The notes below the pieces were generated by a model. It was not told the origin of the DNA, ran no database searches, and was given only the letters and a program-made list of their open reading frames with translations. A stretch of 17,745 nucleotides of DNA from an uncultured Kingella sp. (GTDB lineage Bacteria > Pseudomonadota > Gammaproteobacteria > Burkholderiales > Neisseriaceae), in the NCBI GenBank assembly GCA_916720425.1, contig CAKARD010000016.1, forward strand, positions 1 to 17,745, given 5' to 3'. This document shows positions 8,849-15,812 of the stretch, piece by piece. Numbering within the stretch: the first letter of the stretch is position 1; each line of letters opens with the position of its first letter. Made by a program: the position numbers and the translations under genes.

Positions 8849-9085
8849 TTAAATTGCTTCGCCACGTGCGCGTAAATCAGCTAAAACAGCATCGATACCG
8901 TTTTTGTCAATAGTACGCAAAGCAGCGTTAGATACACGAATGCGAACCCAGCGGTTCTCACTTTCTACCCAAAAACGGCGTGATTGCAGATTAGGCAAAA
9001 AACGACGTTTGGTTTTGTTGTTGGCATGTGATACGTTGTTGCCAGACATTGGGCGTTTGCCTGTAATTTTGCAAACTCGTGCCAT
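8849..9085 (-). CDS. rpmB: 50S ribosomal protein L28
   Basis: 78-aa basic protein, length and sequence as expected for L28: [20 protein letters not shown] at the start, [19 protein letters not shown] in the middle and [11 protein letters not shown] near the end. It is a structural protein of the 50S subunit. GGAG lies 7 bases before the ATG. First gene of rpmB-rpmG. Only Cys5 is present, so it is a zinc-free form. Two promoter candidates and a structured leader precede it. Confidence 0.97.
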   Translation of the reverse strand: MARVCKITGKRPMSGNNVSHANNKTKRRFLPNLQSRRFWVESENRWVRIRVSNAALRTIDKNGIDAVLADLRARGEAI

Positions 9086-9123
9086 GATTGGTCTCCAAAC
9101 TTAAAATTAAATAATAAAATGTG

Positions 9124-9153
9124 ATTATAAACAATCACCTATAAATTAGGCAA
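9124..9153 (-). promoter_or_regulatory. Proximal rpmB promoter (P2)
   Basis: Minus-strand TTGCCT (9148-9153), 18-base spacer, TATAAT (9124-9129), 39 bases before the rpmB start. The -10 lies within a perfect 6-bp inverted repeat GTGATT-N6-AATCAC (9121-9138). Confidence 0.6.
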
Positions 9154-9221
9154 TCCGTGTATAAATTAACACGCCGCGCGGACTGCTCTTGTTATGTTCA
9201 GTATAGCGACTAGATTTGCCT
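9148..9221 (-). promoter_or_regulatory. Structured leader of rpmB-rpmG
   Basis: If transcription starts at the distal promoter (RNA start near 9229), the ~143-base leader can pair AGGCAAATC (9213-9221) with GATTGCCT (9148-9155), with one bulged A. This encloses a hairpin CGTGT-N8-ACACG (9156-9173). The outer pairing also covers the -35 of the proximal promoter. Such leaders often carry autoregulation of ribosomal protein genes; that is inference here. Confidence 0.4.
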
Positions 9222-9235
9222 GCGAAAAACGCGCT

Positions 9236-9264
9236 ATTATACTGGCTTTATCATTGTAATGCAA
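9236..9264 (-). promoter_or_regulatory. Distal rpmB promoter (P1)
   Basis: Minus-strand TTGCAT (9259-9264), 17-base spacer and a perfect TATAAT (9236-9241), about 150 bases before rpmB and just after the bioB stop. No clear terminator follows bioB, so some readthrough into rpmB is also possible. Confidence 0.65.
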
Positions 9265-9292
9265 AGATTTTTATGATAATTGTGTAGATGAA

Positions 9293-10294
9293 TCACGATT
9301 GATAATGTAATGGATATAAATCTAATTTTTCCATCAGTTGACGATCGCCATCTTCATTAGGGTTTTCTGTGGTCAATAATTTGTCACCATAAAAAATGGA
9401 ATTTGCTCCTGCCATAAAACACATAGCTTGCATGGCTTCAGGCATTTGTGTGCGTCCTGCGCTTAAACGCACGTAACTGTGGGGTAGTGTGATGCGTGCT
9501 ACAGCAATAGTGCGTACAAATTCTGTCCAATCCAAATTTTCAGCATTTTCTAGTGGCGTACCCGCTACTTTTACTAATTGATTAATGGGAACACTTTCTG
9601 GTTGAGGATCTAAATTGGCTAAACTGGCGATAAGTCCAGCACGTTGTTCGCGTGTTTCGTTCATACCTACGATGCCACCGCAACATACTTTTAACCCAGC
9701 TTGGCGCACTTTACCTAATGTATCCATACGGTCTTCAAATTGGCGTGTGTGAATAATATCGTTATAGCGATCGGGGTCTGTGTCTAGATTGTGATTATAG
9801 TAATCCAAACCTGCATTTTTTAAATCTTCCGCCATACCTTCTTCCAATAAGCCAAATGTGCCACATGTTTCTAAACCCAAATCTTTGACAGCTTTGATAA
9901 TTTCAGATACTACAACCACATCTTTGGGTTTTGGTCCACGCCAAGCTGCACCCATACAAAAACGACTGGCACCACGTGCTTGGGCAATTTTCGCTTTGGC
10001 GACAATTTCATCTACATCCATCATTTGTTCTTTGCCTAAATTAGCATTATGATGTGCCGATTGTGGGCAATAAGCACAATCTTCAGGGCAGCCGCCTGTT
10101 TTTATAGAGAGCAGGGTGGATAACTGAATTTCTTGCGAATTAAAATTTTGTCGATGAATATTTGCTGCTTGATAAACTAAATCTAAGAATGGCAAATTAA
10201 ACAAGGCTTCTACATCACATTTTTTCCAATAGCGCGCCGTAGGGTGTGGCTGAGATTCATTTTTGCGACGCAAAGCAACGGGAGCGAGAGTCAT
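9293..10294 (-). CDS. bioB: Biotin synthase
   Basis: Radical SAM enzyme that inserts sulfur into dethiobiotin, the last step of biotin synthesis. The 333-aa protein has the CPEDCAYC motif (Cys69, Cys73, Cys76) that binds the [4Fe-4S] cluster and SAM. The [2Fe-2S] ligands are also present: Cys113 ([10 protein letters not shown]), Cys144 (ETCGTFG), Cys204 ([12 protein letters not shown]) and Arg in [15 protein letters not shown] Shine-Dalgarno lies about 10 bases before the ATG. It is alone: no bioA, bioD or bioF beside it, and I saw no BirA-type operator upstream. A terminator of the upstream His-rich gene isolates it, so it needs its own promoter in 10295-10335, which I could not define. Confidence 0.97.
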   Translation of the reverse strand: MTLAPVALRRKNESQPHPTARYWKKCDVEALFNLPFLDLVYQAANIHRQNFNSQEIQLSTLLSIKTGGCPEDCAYCPQSAHHNANLGKEQMMDVDEIVAKAKIAQARGASRFCMGAAWRGPKPKDVVVVSEIIKAVKDLGLETCGTFGLLEEGMAEDLKNAGLDYYNHNLDTDPDRYNDIIHTRQFEDRMDTLGKVRQAGLKVCCGGIVGMNETREQRAGLIASLANLDPQPESVPINQLVKVAGTPLENAENLDWTEFVRTIAVARITLPHSYVRLSAGRTQMPEAMQAMCFMAGANSIFYGDKLLTTENPNEDGDRQLMEKLDLYPLHYQS

Positions 10295-10335
10295 TTTGTC
10301 TATTCCACAGGATAATCAAGTAACGAAACATAACA

Positions 10336-10372
10336 TAAAAATGAGCAGATGGGGAAGATTCCAGTCTGCTCA
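10336..10372 (-). terminator. Terminator of the His-rich protein gene
   Basis: Minus-strand stem TGAGCAGA / TCTGCTCA with further inner pairing (GGAA/TTCC), followed by five T. It begins 16 bases after the stop codon at 10389. Confidence 0.87.
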
Positions 10373-10388
10373 ATAATTAATCTAGAAA

Positions 10389-10721
10389 TTATGCTAATTC
10401 TACTGCACCGTGATCATCACAATGATCACCATGTGGATGATGCAAACGTCCATCTACCAAATAATCTACGTGATCACCATGTGGTACAGTAAGGTGTCCA
10501 CATCCTTCACCATGAATGTGTCCGTTACAATGATGATGTTGATTGCATTCATTGGGATTTTGCGCATTAACTTCTAATGTATGTTCGTCATAATGACCAT
10601 TGTGTTCGTGGTGTAAATGCCCATCGTGTAAATAATCAATATGATCATTATGTTTAATTGCAGGGTGTCCGCAATCTTTGTTGTGTTGGTGATTGTGATG
10701 TTCATGAATAGTACAAGTCAT
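10389..10721 (-). CDS. His-rich metal-binding protein with two tandem CGH...HGDHxDYLxDGxLHH repeats
   Basis: 110-aa soluble protein with 28 His and 6 Cys and no signal peptide. It is built of two 32-residue repeats, about 16-47 and 73-104, aligning at offset 57: CGHPAIKHNDHIDYLHDGHL in the first, CGHLTVPHGDHVDYLVDGRL in the second, each followed by an LHH-x-H-x-G-H-x-D-x-H tail. This density of His, Cys and Asp points to binding of zinc or a similar metal; storage, buffering or delivery are inferences. Similar doubled His-rich proteins occur in other bacteria, but I know no established name. The ATG at 10721 has GGAG 6 bases upstream; extension to 10733 would need a TTG start. A candidate Zur box lies 116 bases upstream. 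Confidence 0.8.
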   Translation of the reverse strand: MTCTIHEHHNHQHNKDCGHPAIKHNDHIDYLHDGHLHHEHNGHYDEHTLEVNAQNPNECNQHHHCNGHIHGEGCGHLTVPHGDHVDYLVDGRLHHPHGDHCDDHGAVELA

Positions 10722-10727
10722 GATTTT

Positions 10728-10731
10728 CTCC
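10728..10731 (-). promoter_or_regulatory. Ribosome binding site of the His-rich gene
   Basis: GGAG, 6 bases before the ATG at 10721. The first G belongs to a TTG-GAG reading that would otherwise extend the protein by four residues, so this site rules out the longer form. Confidence 0.8.
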
Positions 10732-10753
10732 AAATTTAAGCGTATTTATTATT

Positions 10754-10778
10754 TTGAAAGTGAAGGAATTACTTTCAA
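10754..10778 (-). promoter_or_regulatory. Palindrome at the RNA start of the His-rich gene
   Basis: Perfect 8-bp inverted repeat TTGAAAGT - 9 bases - ACTTTCAA, just downstream of the -10. With the RNA start expected near 10776 it is either an operator covering +1 or a hairpin at the 5' end of the mRNA. Confidence 0.5.
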
Positions 10779-10782
10779 GATA

Positions 10783-10811
10783 AAGATACCTCAAGAGGCG
10801 TTGTTTGTCAA
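10783..10811 (-). promoter_or_regulatory. Promoter of the His-rich gene
   Basis: Minus-strand consensus TTGACA (10806-10811), 17-base spacer, TATCTT (10783-10788). Leader of about 55 bases. Confidence 0.7.
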
Positions 10812-10837
10812 TAACATCATGATTATTATATTTATTT

Positions 10838-10858
10838 TGATATACTATAACAGTATAT
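10838..10858. promoter_or_regulatory. Candidate Zur (zinc uptake regulator) box and overlapping palindrome
   Basis: TGATATACTATAACA (10838-10852) differs at one position from the Zur core TGTTATA-N-TATAACA as I recall it for enteric and neisserial Zur. It overlaps a perfect 7-5-7 palindrome, ATATACT-ATAAC-AGTATAT (10840-10858). It lies upstream of the TTGACA promoter, but a weaker alternative promoter (TTTATT-16-TATACT on the minus strand, 10852-10879) would be covered by it. Confidence 0.5.
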
Positions 10859-10918
10859 AATGAATAATTTTCTAATAAATAATGGTATTAAAATGATAGG
10901 TGTTTGCATATTTTATGC

Positions 10919-11155
10919 CTAATTGTGATGAGGTGGATGGTCTTTTCTGTTAATAAAAATCACTAATTTAGTATGTTTTTTTGTCTCTTCAATAATTTGA
11001 ATACTGTATTCGCAAGACGACGTTTGGCATTGTTCCATGATTGTATTAATGGTGTATTGCCCTGATTTAGCTATATCTAAATGAAATTGTAGTGAATCAT
11101 CTGTTATATCATTTTGTGCAATGATTTGTTTTGCCAAAATAATGTTGCTAGACAT
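10919..11155 (-). CDS. 78-aa protein of unknown function
   Basis: I do not recognise this protein. It is 78 aa, soluble, without a signal peptide, and mixed in charge; a probable N-terminal helical part (MSSNIILAKQIIAQ) is followed by a region with Cys43 and Cys48 (QCQTSSC) and then a strand-like, hydrophobic KLVIFINRK ending in HPPHHN. The His-containing tail and paired Cys could bind metal, but that is weak. The ribosome binding site is poor (AAG directly before the ATG). It lies 29 bases after the 47-aa secreted peptide gene and 197 bases before the His-rich gene. Coding rests on plausible composition and the tidy same-strand arrangement. Confidence 0.55.
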   Translation of the reverse strand: MSSNIILAKQIIAQNDITDDSLQFHLDIAKSGQYTINTIMEQCQTSSCEYSIQIIEETKKHTKLVIFINRKDHPPHHN

Positions 11156-11184
11156 TCTTGAGTGGCTTTACCTACCGTTAGAAA

Positions 11185-11328
11185 TTAGCGTTGATATAAG
11201 ATTTCATTGTTTGGCTCTGCATTAGATTGGGTTAGGTTGTTTATACGTTGTGTATCAAAATAATCACTGTTGGCATAAACAGGTAAGGTAAATAGAGTGA
11301 AACTTAATAAAAATGTTTTAAGGGCCAT
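11185..11328 (-). CDS. 47-aa secreted peptide of unknown function
   Basis: MALKTFLLSFTLFTLPVYA is a clear signal peptide with cleavage after Ala19, giving a 28-residue mature peptide that is polar and rich in Asn and Gln (NSDYFDTQRINNLTQ at its start). There is no Cys, so it is not a lipoprotein. AGGAG lies 7 bases before the ATG at 11328. The reading frame continues upstream to 11487 through tRNA-Leu, but that extension is not coding. It begins 22 bases after a strong hairpin behind the tRNA, leaving no room for a separate promoter, so expression would depend on readthrough. Good signal peptide and Shine-Dalgarno support a real gene; function unknown. Confidence 0.62.
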   Translation of the reverse strand: MALKTFLLSFTLFTLPVYANSDYFDTQRINNLTQSNAEPNNEILYQR

Positions 11329-11347
11329 AGATTGGCTCCTATAGAAT

Positions 11348-11377
11348 AAACCCCTACTTAAAATTAAGTAGGGGTTT
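11348..11377 (-). terminator. Terminator hairpin after tRNA-Leu
   Basis: Perfect 13-bp stem AAACCCCTACTTA / TAAGTAGGGGTTT with a 4-base loop, 7 bases after the tRNA 3' CCA. On the minus strand only three T follow before ATTC, so termination may be incomplete, which the downstream peptide gene would need. On the plus strand five T follow. Confidence 0.75.
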
Positions 11378-11383
11378 TTAATT

Positions 11384-11468
11384 TGGTGCCCAGGGTCGGA
11401 CTCGAACCGACACACCTTGCGGCGGGGGATTTTGAGTCCCCTGCGTCTACCAATTTCGCCACCTGGGC
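11384..11468 (-). tRNA. tRNA-Leu (anticodon CAA)
   Basis: 85 bases including an encoded CCA. The acceptor stem pairs GCCCAGG with CCTGGGC. The D arm holds TGGTAGACGC, the anticodon stem-loop is GGGGA-CTCAAAA-TCCCC (anticodon CAA, reading UUG), a long variable arm follows as in class II tRNAs, and the T arm contains GGTTCGAGTCC. Discriminator base is A, as required for leucyl-tRNA synthetase. It has its own consensus promoter just after gyrA. Confidence 0.96.
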
Positions 11469-11485
11469 AGGTGTCAAAGATGATC

Positions 11486-11513
11486 ATTATACATTTTAAT
11501 AAAGATATGTCAA
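11486..11513 (-). promoter_or_regulatory. tRNA-Leu promoter
   Basis: Perfect TTGACA (11508-11513) and perfect TATAAT (11486-11491) with a 16-base spacer on the minus strand. RNA start near 11479, about 11 bases before the mature tRNA. The -35 begins 6 bases after the gyrA stop codon. Confidence 0.88.
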
Positions 11514-11519
11514 GTATTT

Positions 11520-14291
11520 TTACGCATCATCGGTGTTTTCTACTTCATTGGTGCTATCCATAAGATGTTGTAATGAAGAATCTTGCGTTTCTTCTTCACT
11601 TTGGGCAACGCGTTCTACGGATACTAAAGTAGTGTTGTCATCTAGATTGATGAGTTTTACCCCTGCAGCAGTGCGCCCTGTTTCACGGATTTGTGCGACT
11701 TTTGTACGGATTAACACGCCACCATTGGTAATTAACATCAAATCATCATGAGGCTCAACCAAAGTTGCTGCAACCAATTCTCCGTTACGTTCACTTGTGT
11801 CTATGGCAATCATACCTTGACCACCTTTACCTTTTCGTGAATATGATGCGATAGGGGTACGTTTACCATAACCATTTGTAGTAGCAGTGAGAACCTGTTG
11901 TTCGCTGCCTAATTCGGCAACCAGTAAGCTAACAATACGTCCATTACTAGGCAATTTCATGCCACGTATGCCACCTGAACCTCGTCCGCTGGGGCGTATA
12001 CCTTTGTTTTTAACAAGATCAAATGAGGTGTTGTTGTCTTCTGTGTCGTTCACATTTTCTTCAACAAGATCATCGTTATTTTCTTCCCATGTCTCATCAA
12101 CATCTTCATTGGCTTTTTCCCAATATTCATTAAATCGCAGCATTTTGCCTAAATTAGAAAACAGCATAATATCCGATTTACCTGATGTTCGTGCGACCCC
12201 TACCAGGCTATCGCCTTCTTTTAGCATGATGGCTTTAATGCCCTTAGCACTAACATTTTTAAAGGCGGAGAGCTGGGTTTTTTTAACGATCCCTTGTGCG
12301 GTGGCAAAGAATACGTATTCATCATCAGGAAAATCACGCACGGGCAAAATTGCACTAACTTTTTCGTTTTCGTCCAATGTTATCACGTTATTAATTGGGC
12401 GGCCTCGTGAAGTGCGTCCACCTTCGGGTAGGCGATAAACTTTGATCCAATGGCAACGTCCCAAATTGGTAAAACACATTAAATAATCATGGGTGTTTGC
12501 TACAAACAGTGTTTCAATGAAATCTTCATCTTTGGTTGCAGTGGCTTGTTTGCCACGCCCACCACGATTTTGGGCTTGATAATCACTGATGGGTTGGGTT
12601 TTAATATAACCACTGTGGGTCAGTGTTACCACCATGTCGCGTGGAGGAATCAAATCTTCATCGGCAATTTCCCCCCCACCAAAGCTATTGATTTCACTGC
12701 GACGCACATCACCATATTGGGTTTTAATTGCAATAATTTCATCTTCTATAATTTGGCGTACGCGTTCAGGTTGTGCCAAAATATCCAATAAATCAATAAT
12801 AACTGCCATTAGGTTTTTGTATTCTTGAATGATTTCGTCTTGGTCTAATCCTGTGAGATTACGCAAACTCATGCGTAAAATGGCGCGTGCTTGTTCATCG
12901 CTTAGCCAATAGCCATCAGCATGATAACCACGATCTTTAGGCAACCATTCAGGACGAGCTAAAGATAAATCTAAATTGGTGCGATTGAGTAAATCCTCTA
13001 CTAAAGAAGATTGCCAAGAGCGTGATAATAATGCTTGACGTGCAGCATCTGCATCAGGTGATTTTTTGATAAGCGCAATCATTTCATCAATGTTAGATAA
13101 AGCCACAGCCTTACCTTCGGCGATGTGTCCTTCTTGGCGTGCTTTTTTTAGACGAAATAACGTGCGACGAGTTACAACTTCACGGCGATGGCGCAAAAAT
13201 TCACTCAAAATTTGTTGTAAATTGAGTAAACGTGGTTGTCCATCAACTAATGCTACCATATTGATCCCAAATGTATCTTGCAGGGGGGTGAGTTTGTAGA
13301 GTTGGTTTAAGATGACTTCGGCATTCTCGTTGCGTTTTAGTTCAATGACAATGCGCATGCCTGATTTGTCGCTTTCATCACGCAATTCAGCAATACCGTC
13401 TATATTTTTTTCGCGCACTAATTCGCCAATTTTTTCAACCAGTTTAGCTTTATTAACTTGATAGGGAATTTCATCCACGATAATGGCTTCGCGTTCACCA
13501 TTTTTGCCTATGGGTTCAATATGGGTTTTGGCACGCATAATGACGCGTCCGCGTCCCGTTAAGTAGCCTTCGTGTACGCCAGATAAGCCAAAAATGGTGG
13601 CACCTGTGGGAAAATCGGGAGCTTTAATGATGTTAATCAGAGTGTGGATATCGGTGTGGGGGTGGTTGAGTAGTTGTAGGCAAGCATCTAATGTGTCATT
13701 AATATTGTGTGGCGGAATATTGGTTGCCATACCCACTGCAATCCCTGCTGAACCGTTAACTAAAAGAGCGGGAAAACGAGTAGGCAAAATCAGTGGCTCT
13801 TGCTCACTGCCATCATAGTTATCACCAAAATTAACGGTTTCTTCTTCAATATCTGCCAGCATTTCGTGGGCAATTTTTGCCATACGAATTTCGGTGTAAC
13901 GCATGGCAGCCGCCGCATCGCCATCTACTGAACCAAAATTGCCTTGTCCATCTACCAGCATATAACGTAATGAAAATGGTTGTGCCATACGTACTATGGT
14001 TTCATAAACCGCACTATCCCCATGAGGGTGGTATTTACCAATAACATCACCGACTACGCGTGCTGATTTTTTATATGCACTATTCCAGTTGTTTTTGAGT
14101 TCGTGCATAGCATATAGCACACGACGATGTACGGGCTTTAAACCATCGCGCACATCAGGTAGAGCACGACCAACAATGACGGACATGGCATAGTCCAAAT
14201 AGGACCTTTTCATTTCATCCTCTAGACTAACGGCAATGGTTTCTTTGGCAAATTGTTGATCGTTATTGCTGCTCATGTTGAGACGTCTCAT
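11520..14291 (-). CDS. gyrA: DNA gyrase subunit A
   Basis: Breakage-reunion subunit of DNA gyrase, which introduces negative supercoils as A2B2. 923 aa from 14291. The catalytic Tyr132 is in [11 protein letters not shown]; the quinolone region reads [13 protein letters not shown] with Ser93 and Glu97 at the positions of E. coli Ser83 and Asp87. The C-terminal wheel starts near 550, with the GyrA-box relative QNRGGRGK at 574-581. An acidic stretch at about 727-755 is an insertion also seen in Neisseria GyrA. The start is uncertain: ATG at 14291 and ATG at 14276 are both in frame, neither has a good Shine-Dalgarno, and the palindrome TGAGACGTCTCA lies between them. No terminator follows; the tRNA-Leu promoter begins at once. 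Confidence 0.97.
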   Translation of the reverse strand: MRRLNMSSNNDQQFAKETIAVSLEDEMKRSYLDYAMSVIVGRALPDVRDGLKPVHRRVLYAMHELKNNWNSAYKKSARVVGDVIGKYHPHGDSAVYETIVRMAQPFSLRYMLVDGQGNFGSVDGDAAAAMRYTEIRMAKIAHEMLADIEEETVNFGDNYDGSEQEPLILPTRFPALLVNGSAGIAVGMATNIPPHNINDTLDACLQLLNHPHTDIHTLINIIKAPDFPTGATIFGLSGVHEGYLTGRGRVIMRAKTHIEPIGKNGEREAIIVDEIPYQVNKAKLVEKIGELVREKNIDGIAELRDESDKSGMRIVIELKRNENAEVILNQLYKLTPLQDTFGINMVALVDGQPRLLNLQQILSEFLRHRREVVTRRTLFRLKKARQEGHIAEGKAVALSNIDEMIALIKKSPDADAARQALLSRSWQSSLVEDLLNRTNLDLSLARPEWLPKDRGYHADGYWLSDEQARAILRMSLRNLTGLDQDEIIQEYKNLMAVIIDLLDILAQPERVRQIIEDEIIAIKTQYGDVRRSEINSFGGGEIADEDLIPPRDMVVTLTHSGYIKTQPISDYQAQNRGGRGKQATATKDEDFIETLFVANTHDYLMCFTNLGRCHWIKVYRLPEGGRTSRGRPINNVITLDENEKVSAILPVRDFPDDEYVFFATAQGIVKKTQLSAFKNVSAKGIKAIMLKEGDSLVGVARTSGKSDIMLFSNLGKMLRFNEYWEKANEDVDETWEENNDDLVEENVNDTEDNNTSFDLVKNKGIRPSGRGSGGIRGMKLPSNGRIVSLLVAELGSEQQVLTATTNGYGKRTPIASYSRKGKGGQGMIAIDTSERNGELVAATLVEPHDDLMLITNGGVLIRTKVAQIRETGRTAAGVKLINLDDNTTLVSVERVAQSEEETQDSSLQHLMDSTNEVENTDDA

Positions 14292-14317
14292 GGTATAACA
14301 AAATGATTGATTTTAAC

Positions 14318-14336
14318 ATAAAATGAGGCATTTTAT
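14318..14336. promoter_or_regulatory. Palindrome in the gyrA upstream region
   Basis: Perfect 8-3-8 palindrome ATAAAATG-AGG-CATTTTAT, 27 bases before the upstream gyrA ATG, where a promoter or operator would be expected. A second short repeat, TCATG-AAAC-CATGA (14346-14359), lies nearby. I could not place the gyrA promoter with confidence. Confidence 0.4.
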
Positions 14337-14367
14337 CGCGTTAAATCATGAAACCATGAATGCACAT

Positions 14368-14390
14368 AAAAAAGTATATCAATATGATAT
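14368..14390 (-). terminator. Weak terminator after the FMN reductase gene
   Basis: Minus-strand stem ATATCA-TAT-TGATAT followed by AC and six T, 12 bases after the stop codon at 14403. The stem is short and AT-rich, so some readthrough into gyrA is likely. Confidence 0.5.
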
Positions 14391-14402
14391 GCTGAAGTTT
14401 TA

Positions 14403-14960
14403 TTATTGAGTTACACAATCGACAAATTGTGCATAACCGTTGATAAAGTCTTGTAAGGCTTGGCGTACAGGCTCAACTGTAATATTGCCTTCGTTATCAA
14501 ATACCCCACCGAATAAATTGCCAATAGATGCATTGACAGGATAAACTGGCATATTGATAAATGTACTAGAAGCAATCACACGCATTTGATCGGCAACACG
14601 AATACCACCTGCCATGCCTGCACCTACAGTAATAATTCCCAGTGGTTTGCCCATCCATTTACTTTGTCCCATTGGGCGTGATACCACATCAATCGCATTT
14701 TTTAGCATGGCTGAAATGGCACCATTGTGTTCAGGACTCACCCATAATATCCCATCAGCCGCTGCCACAGCTTCGCGTACGTGGGTGTATTTCTCGGGAC
14801 TATTTTCGTCTAAATCACGGTTGTATAAGGGTAGTTGGCTAATATCAATCACATTTAATTGCAAATCAGCGGGCGCAATGCTTTGTAAATAACGCACCGT
14901 TAATTGGCTAAATGACGTTTTACTTGCACTACCAATCAATACCACAATATTTTTTGCCAT
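14403..14960 (-). CDS. NAD(P)H-dependent FMN reductase (ChrR/YieF family)
   Basis: 185-aa flavodoxin-like cytoplasmic protein. The FMN phosphate-binding loop GSASKTSFS (10-18), LPLYNRDLDE (43-52) and SPEHNGAISAMLKNAIDVVSRP-type motif (from 75) are the signatures of the NADPH-dependent FMN reductase family, together with GKPLGII and GAGMAGGIR near 104-121. Members reduce quinones, azo dyes or chromate by two-electron transfer, usually as tetramers, and protect against oxidative stress. The true substrate here is unknown. The Shine-Dalgarno is weak (AGAGA, about 7 bases upstream). It shares a 151-base divergent spacer with tsaC and is followed by gyrA. Confidence 0.88.
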   Translation of the reverse strand: MAKNIVVLIGSASKTSFSQLTVRYLQSIAPADLQLNVIDISQLPLYNRDLDENSPEKYTHVREAVAAADGILWVSPEHNGAISAMLKNAIDVVSRPMGQSKWMGKPLGIITVGAGMAGGIRVADQMRVIASSTFINMPVYPVNASIGNLFGGVFDNEGNITVEPVRQALQDFINGYAQFVDCVTQ

Positions 14961-15058
14961 AATAGTATCTCTATAGTTCTAATAAAAAGGTCATCATAAC
15001 GTGTTTTGTAACAAATGAACATCTACCAATAAGAAAGAATCAATTTCCTATTAATTAA

Positions 15059-15087
15059 TTGTCACGCGTTTTTAAGCACTATATGAT
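15059..15087 (+). promoter_or_regulatory. tsaC promoter
   Basis: TTGTCA (15059-15064), 17-base spacer, TATGAT (15082-15087). RNA start near 15094, giving a leader of under 20 bases with no clear Shine-Dalgarno. Confidence 0.6.
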
Positions 15088-15111
15088 GATTGTATTTTTA
15101 TTCTCTATATT

Positions 15112-15672
15112 ATGATGTTATTTCGACTTCCTCCTCATCATGCATTACGTGCTCATTTAAAACGTGGTGGTTTGATTGCCTATCCTACTGAGTCCTGCTA
15201 TGGCATTGGTGCATTGCCCAGTCATGCTAAGGCCATACACCAAATTTTACATATCAAAAAACGACCACAACATAAAGGTTTAATTGTAATTGGCGATAGT
15301 GTATCTCGTCTACAATCGCTGCTTCAGCCTTTATCTGAATCGACACGTGCCACGCTTAATGCCATTTATCCTGCACCTAAAACTTTTTTGTTGCCTGTTA
15401 AGACAACAGTTTTACCTATTTTACGTGGCAAGGGTCGTAAAAAATTAGCCGTTCGCGTTCCTGATCATGCTGTTGCACGTCAATTATGTTGCATTGCTCA
15501 ATCTGCGCTGGTGTCAACTTCGTGTAATAGAGCAGGGGGAAGACCATGTCGCACCACCCGACAAGTACGTCGTCAATTTGGAAAAAAAGTATGGGTGATT
15601 GCAGGCAATATTGGCAAGCGTAAACAACCCAGTGAAATCATTGATTGGCAAACTGAAAAACGATTACGTTAA
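15112..15672 (+). CDS. tsaC: Threonylcarbamoyl-AMP synthase, TsaC/Sua5/YrdC family
   Basis: Makes threonylcarbamoyl-AMP from threonine, bicarbonate and ATP, the first step of the t6A37 modification of ANN-decoding tRNAs. At 186 aa it is the short TsaC (YrdC) form without the extra Sua5 domain. Motifs: AYPTESCYGIGALP (23-36), IKKRPQHKGLIVI (48-60) with the conserved Lys/Arg pair, AVRVPDH and STSCNRAGG (135-143) with the conserved S-x-N. The start could be the ATG at 15112 or the next one at 15115. It stands alone after a short leader. YciO, a paralogue without proven activity, is the alternative, but the KxR and SxN residues favour TsaC. Confidence 0.87.
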   Translation: MMLFRLPPHHALRAHLKRGGLIAYPTESCYGIGALPSHAKAIHQILHIKKRPQHKGLIVIGDSVSRLQSLLQPLSESTRATLNAIYPAPKTFLLPVKTTVLPILRGKGRKKLAVRVPDHAVARQLCCIAQSALVSTSCNRAGGRPCRTTRQVRRQFGKKVWVIAGNIGKRKQPSEIIDWQTEKRLR

Positions 15673-15812
15673 CCAATTATTTGTACAATATTATTGTTGC
15701 TAAACTTCTTGTAGATTTTGGATAAAATGGTGAAAACTAAAAACCATGCAAAAAATAATAGTTTAACTCTATAAAGTTTGATAGTATTCATACAGACATT
15801 TTTCATATTATG

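Noticed and set aside
9293..10340. BirA-type biotin operator upstream of bioB
   Set aside because: No TTGTAAAC-type inverted repeat could be found between the bioB start and the upstream terminator.
10906..10918. GCATA-TTT-TATGC hairpin just after the 78-aa gene
   Set aside because: Only 5 bp and no T run on the minus strand; too weak to call.
11329..11487. Upstream extension of the 47-aa peptide to a 100-aa protein
   Set aside because: The extra sequence is tRNA-Leu and its terminator read in frame; the internal ATG has AGGAG and starts a signal peptide.
11887..12438. 183-codon open frame on the plus strand within gyrA
   Set aside because: Antisense shadow of a well-conserved gene; low-complexity Ser/Leu-rich translation and no ribosome binding site.
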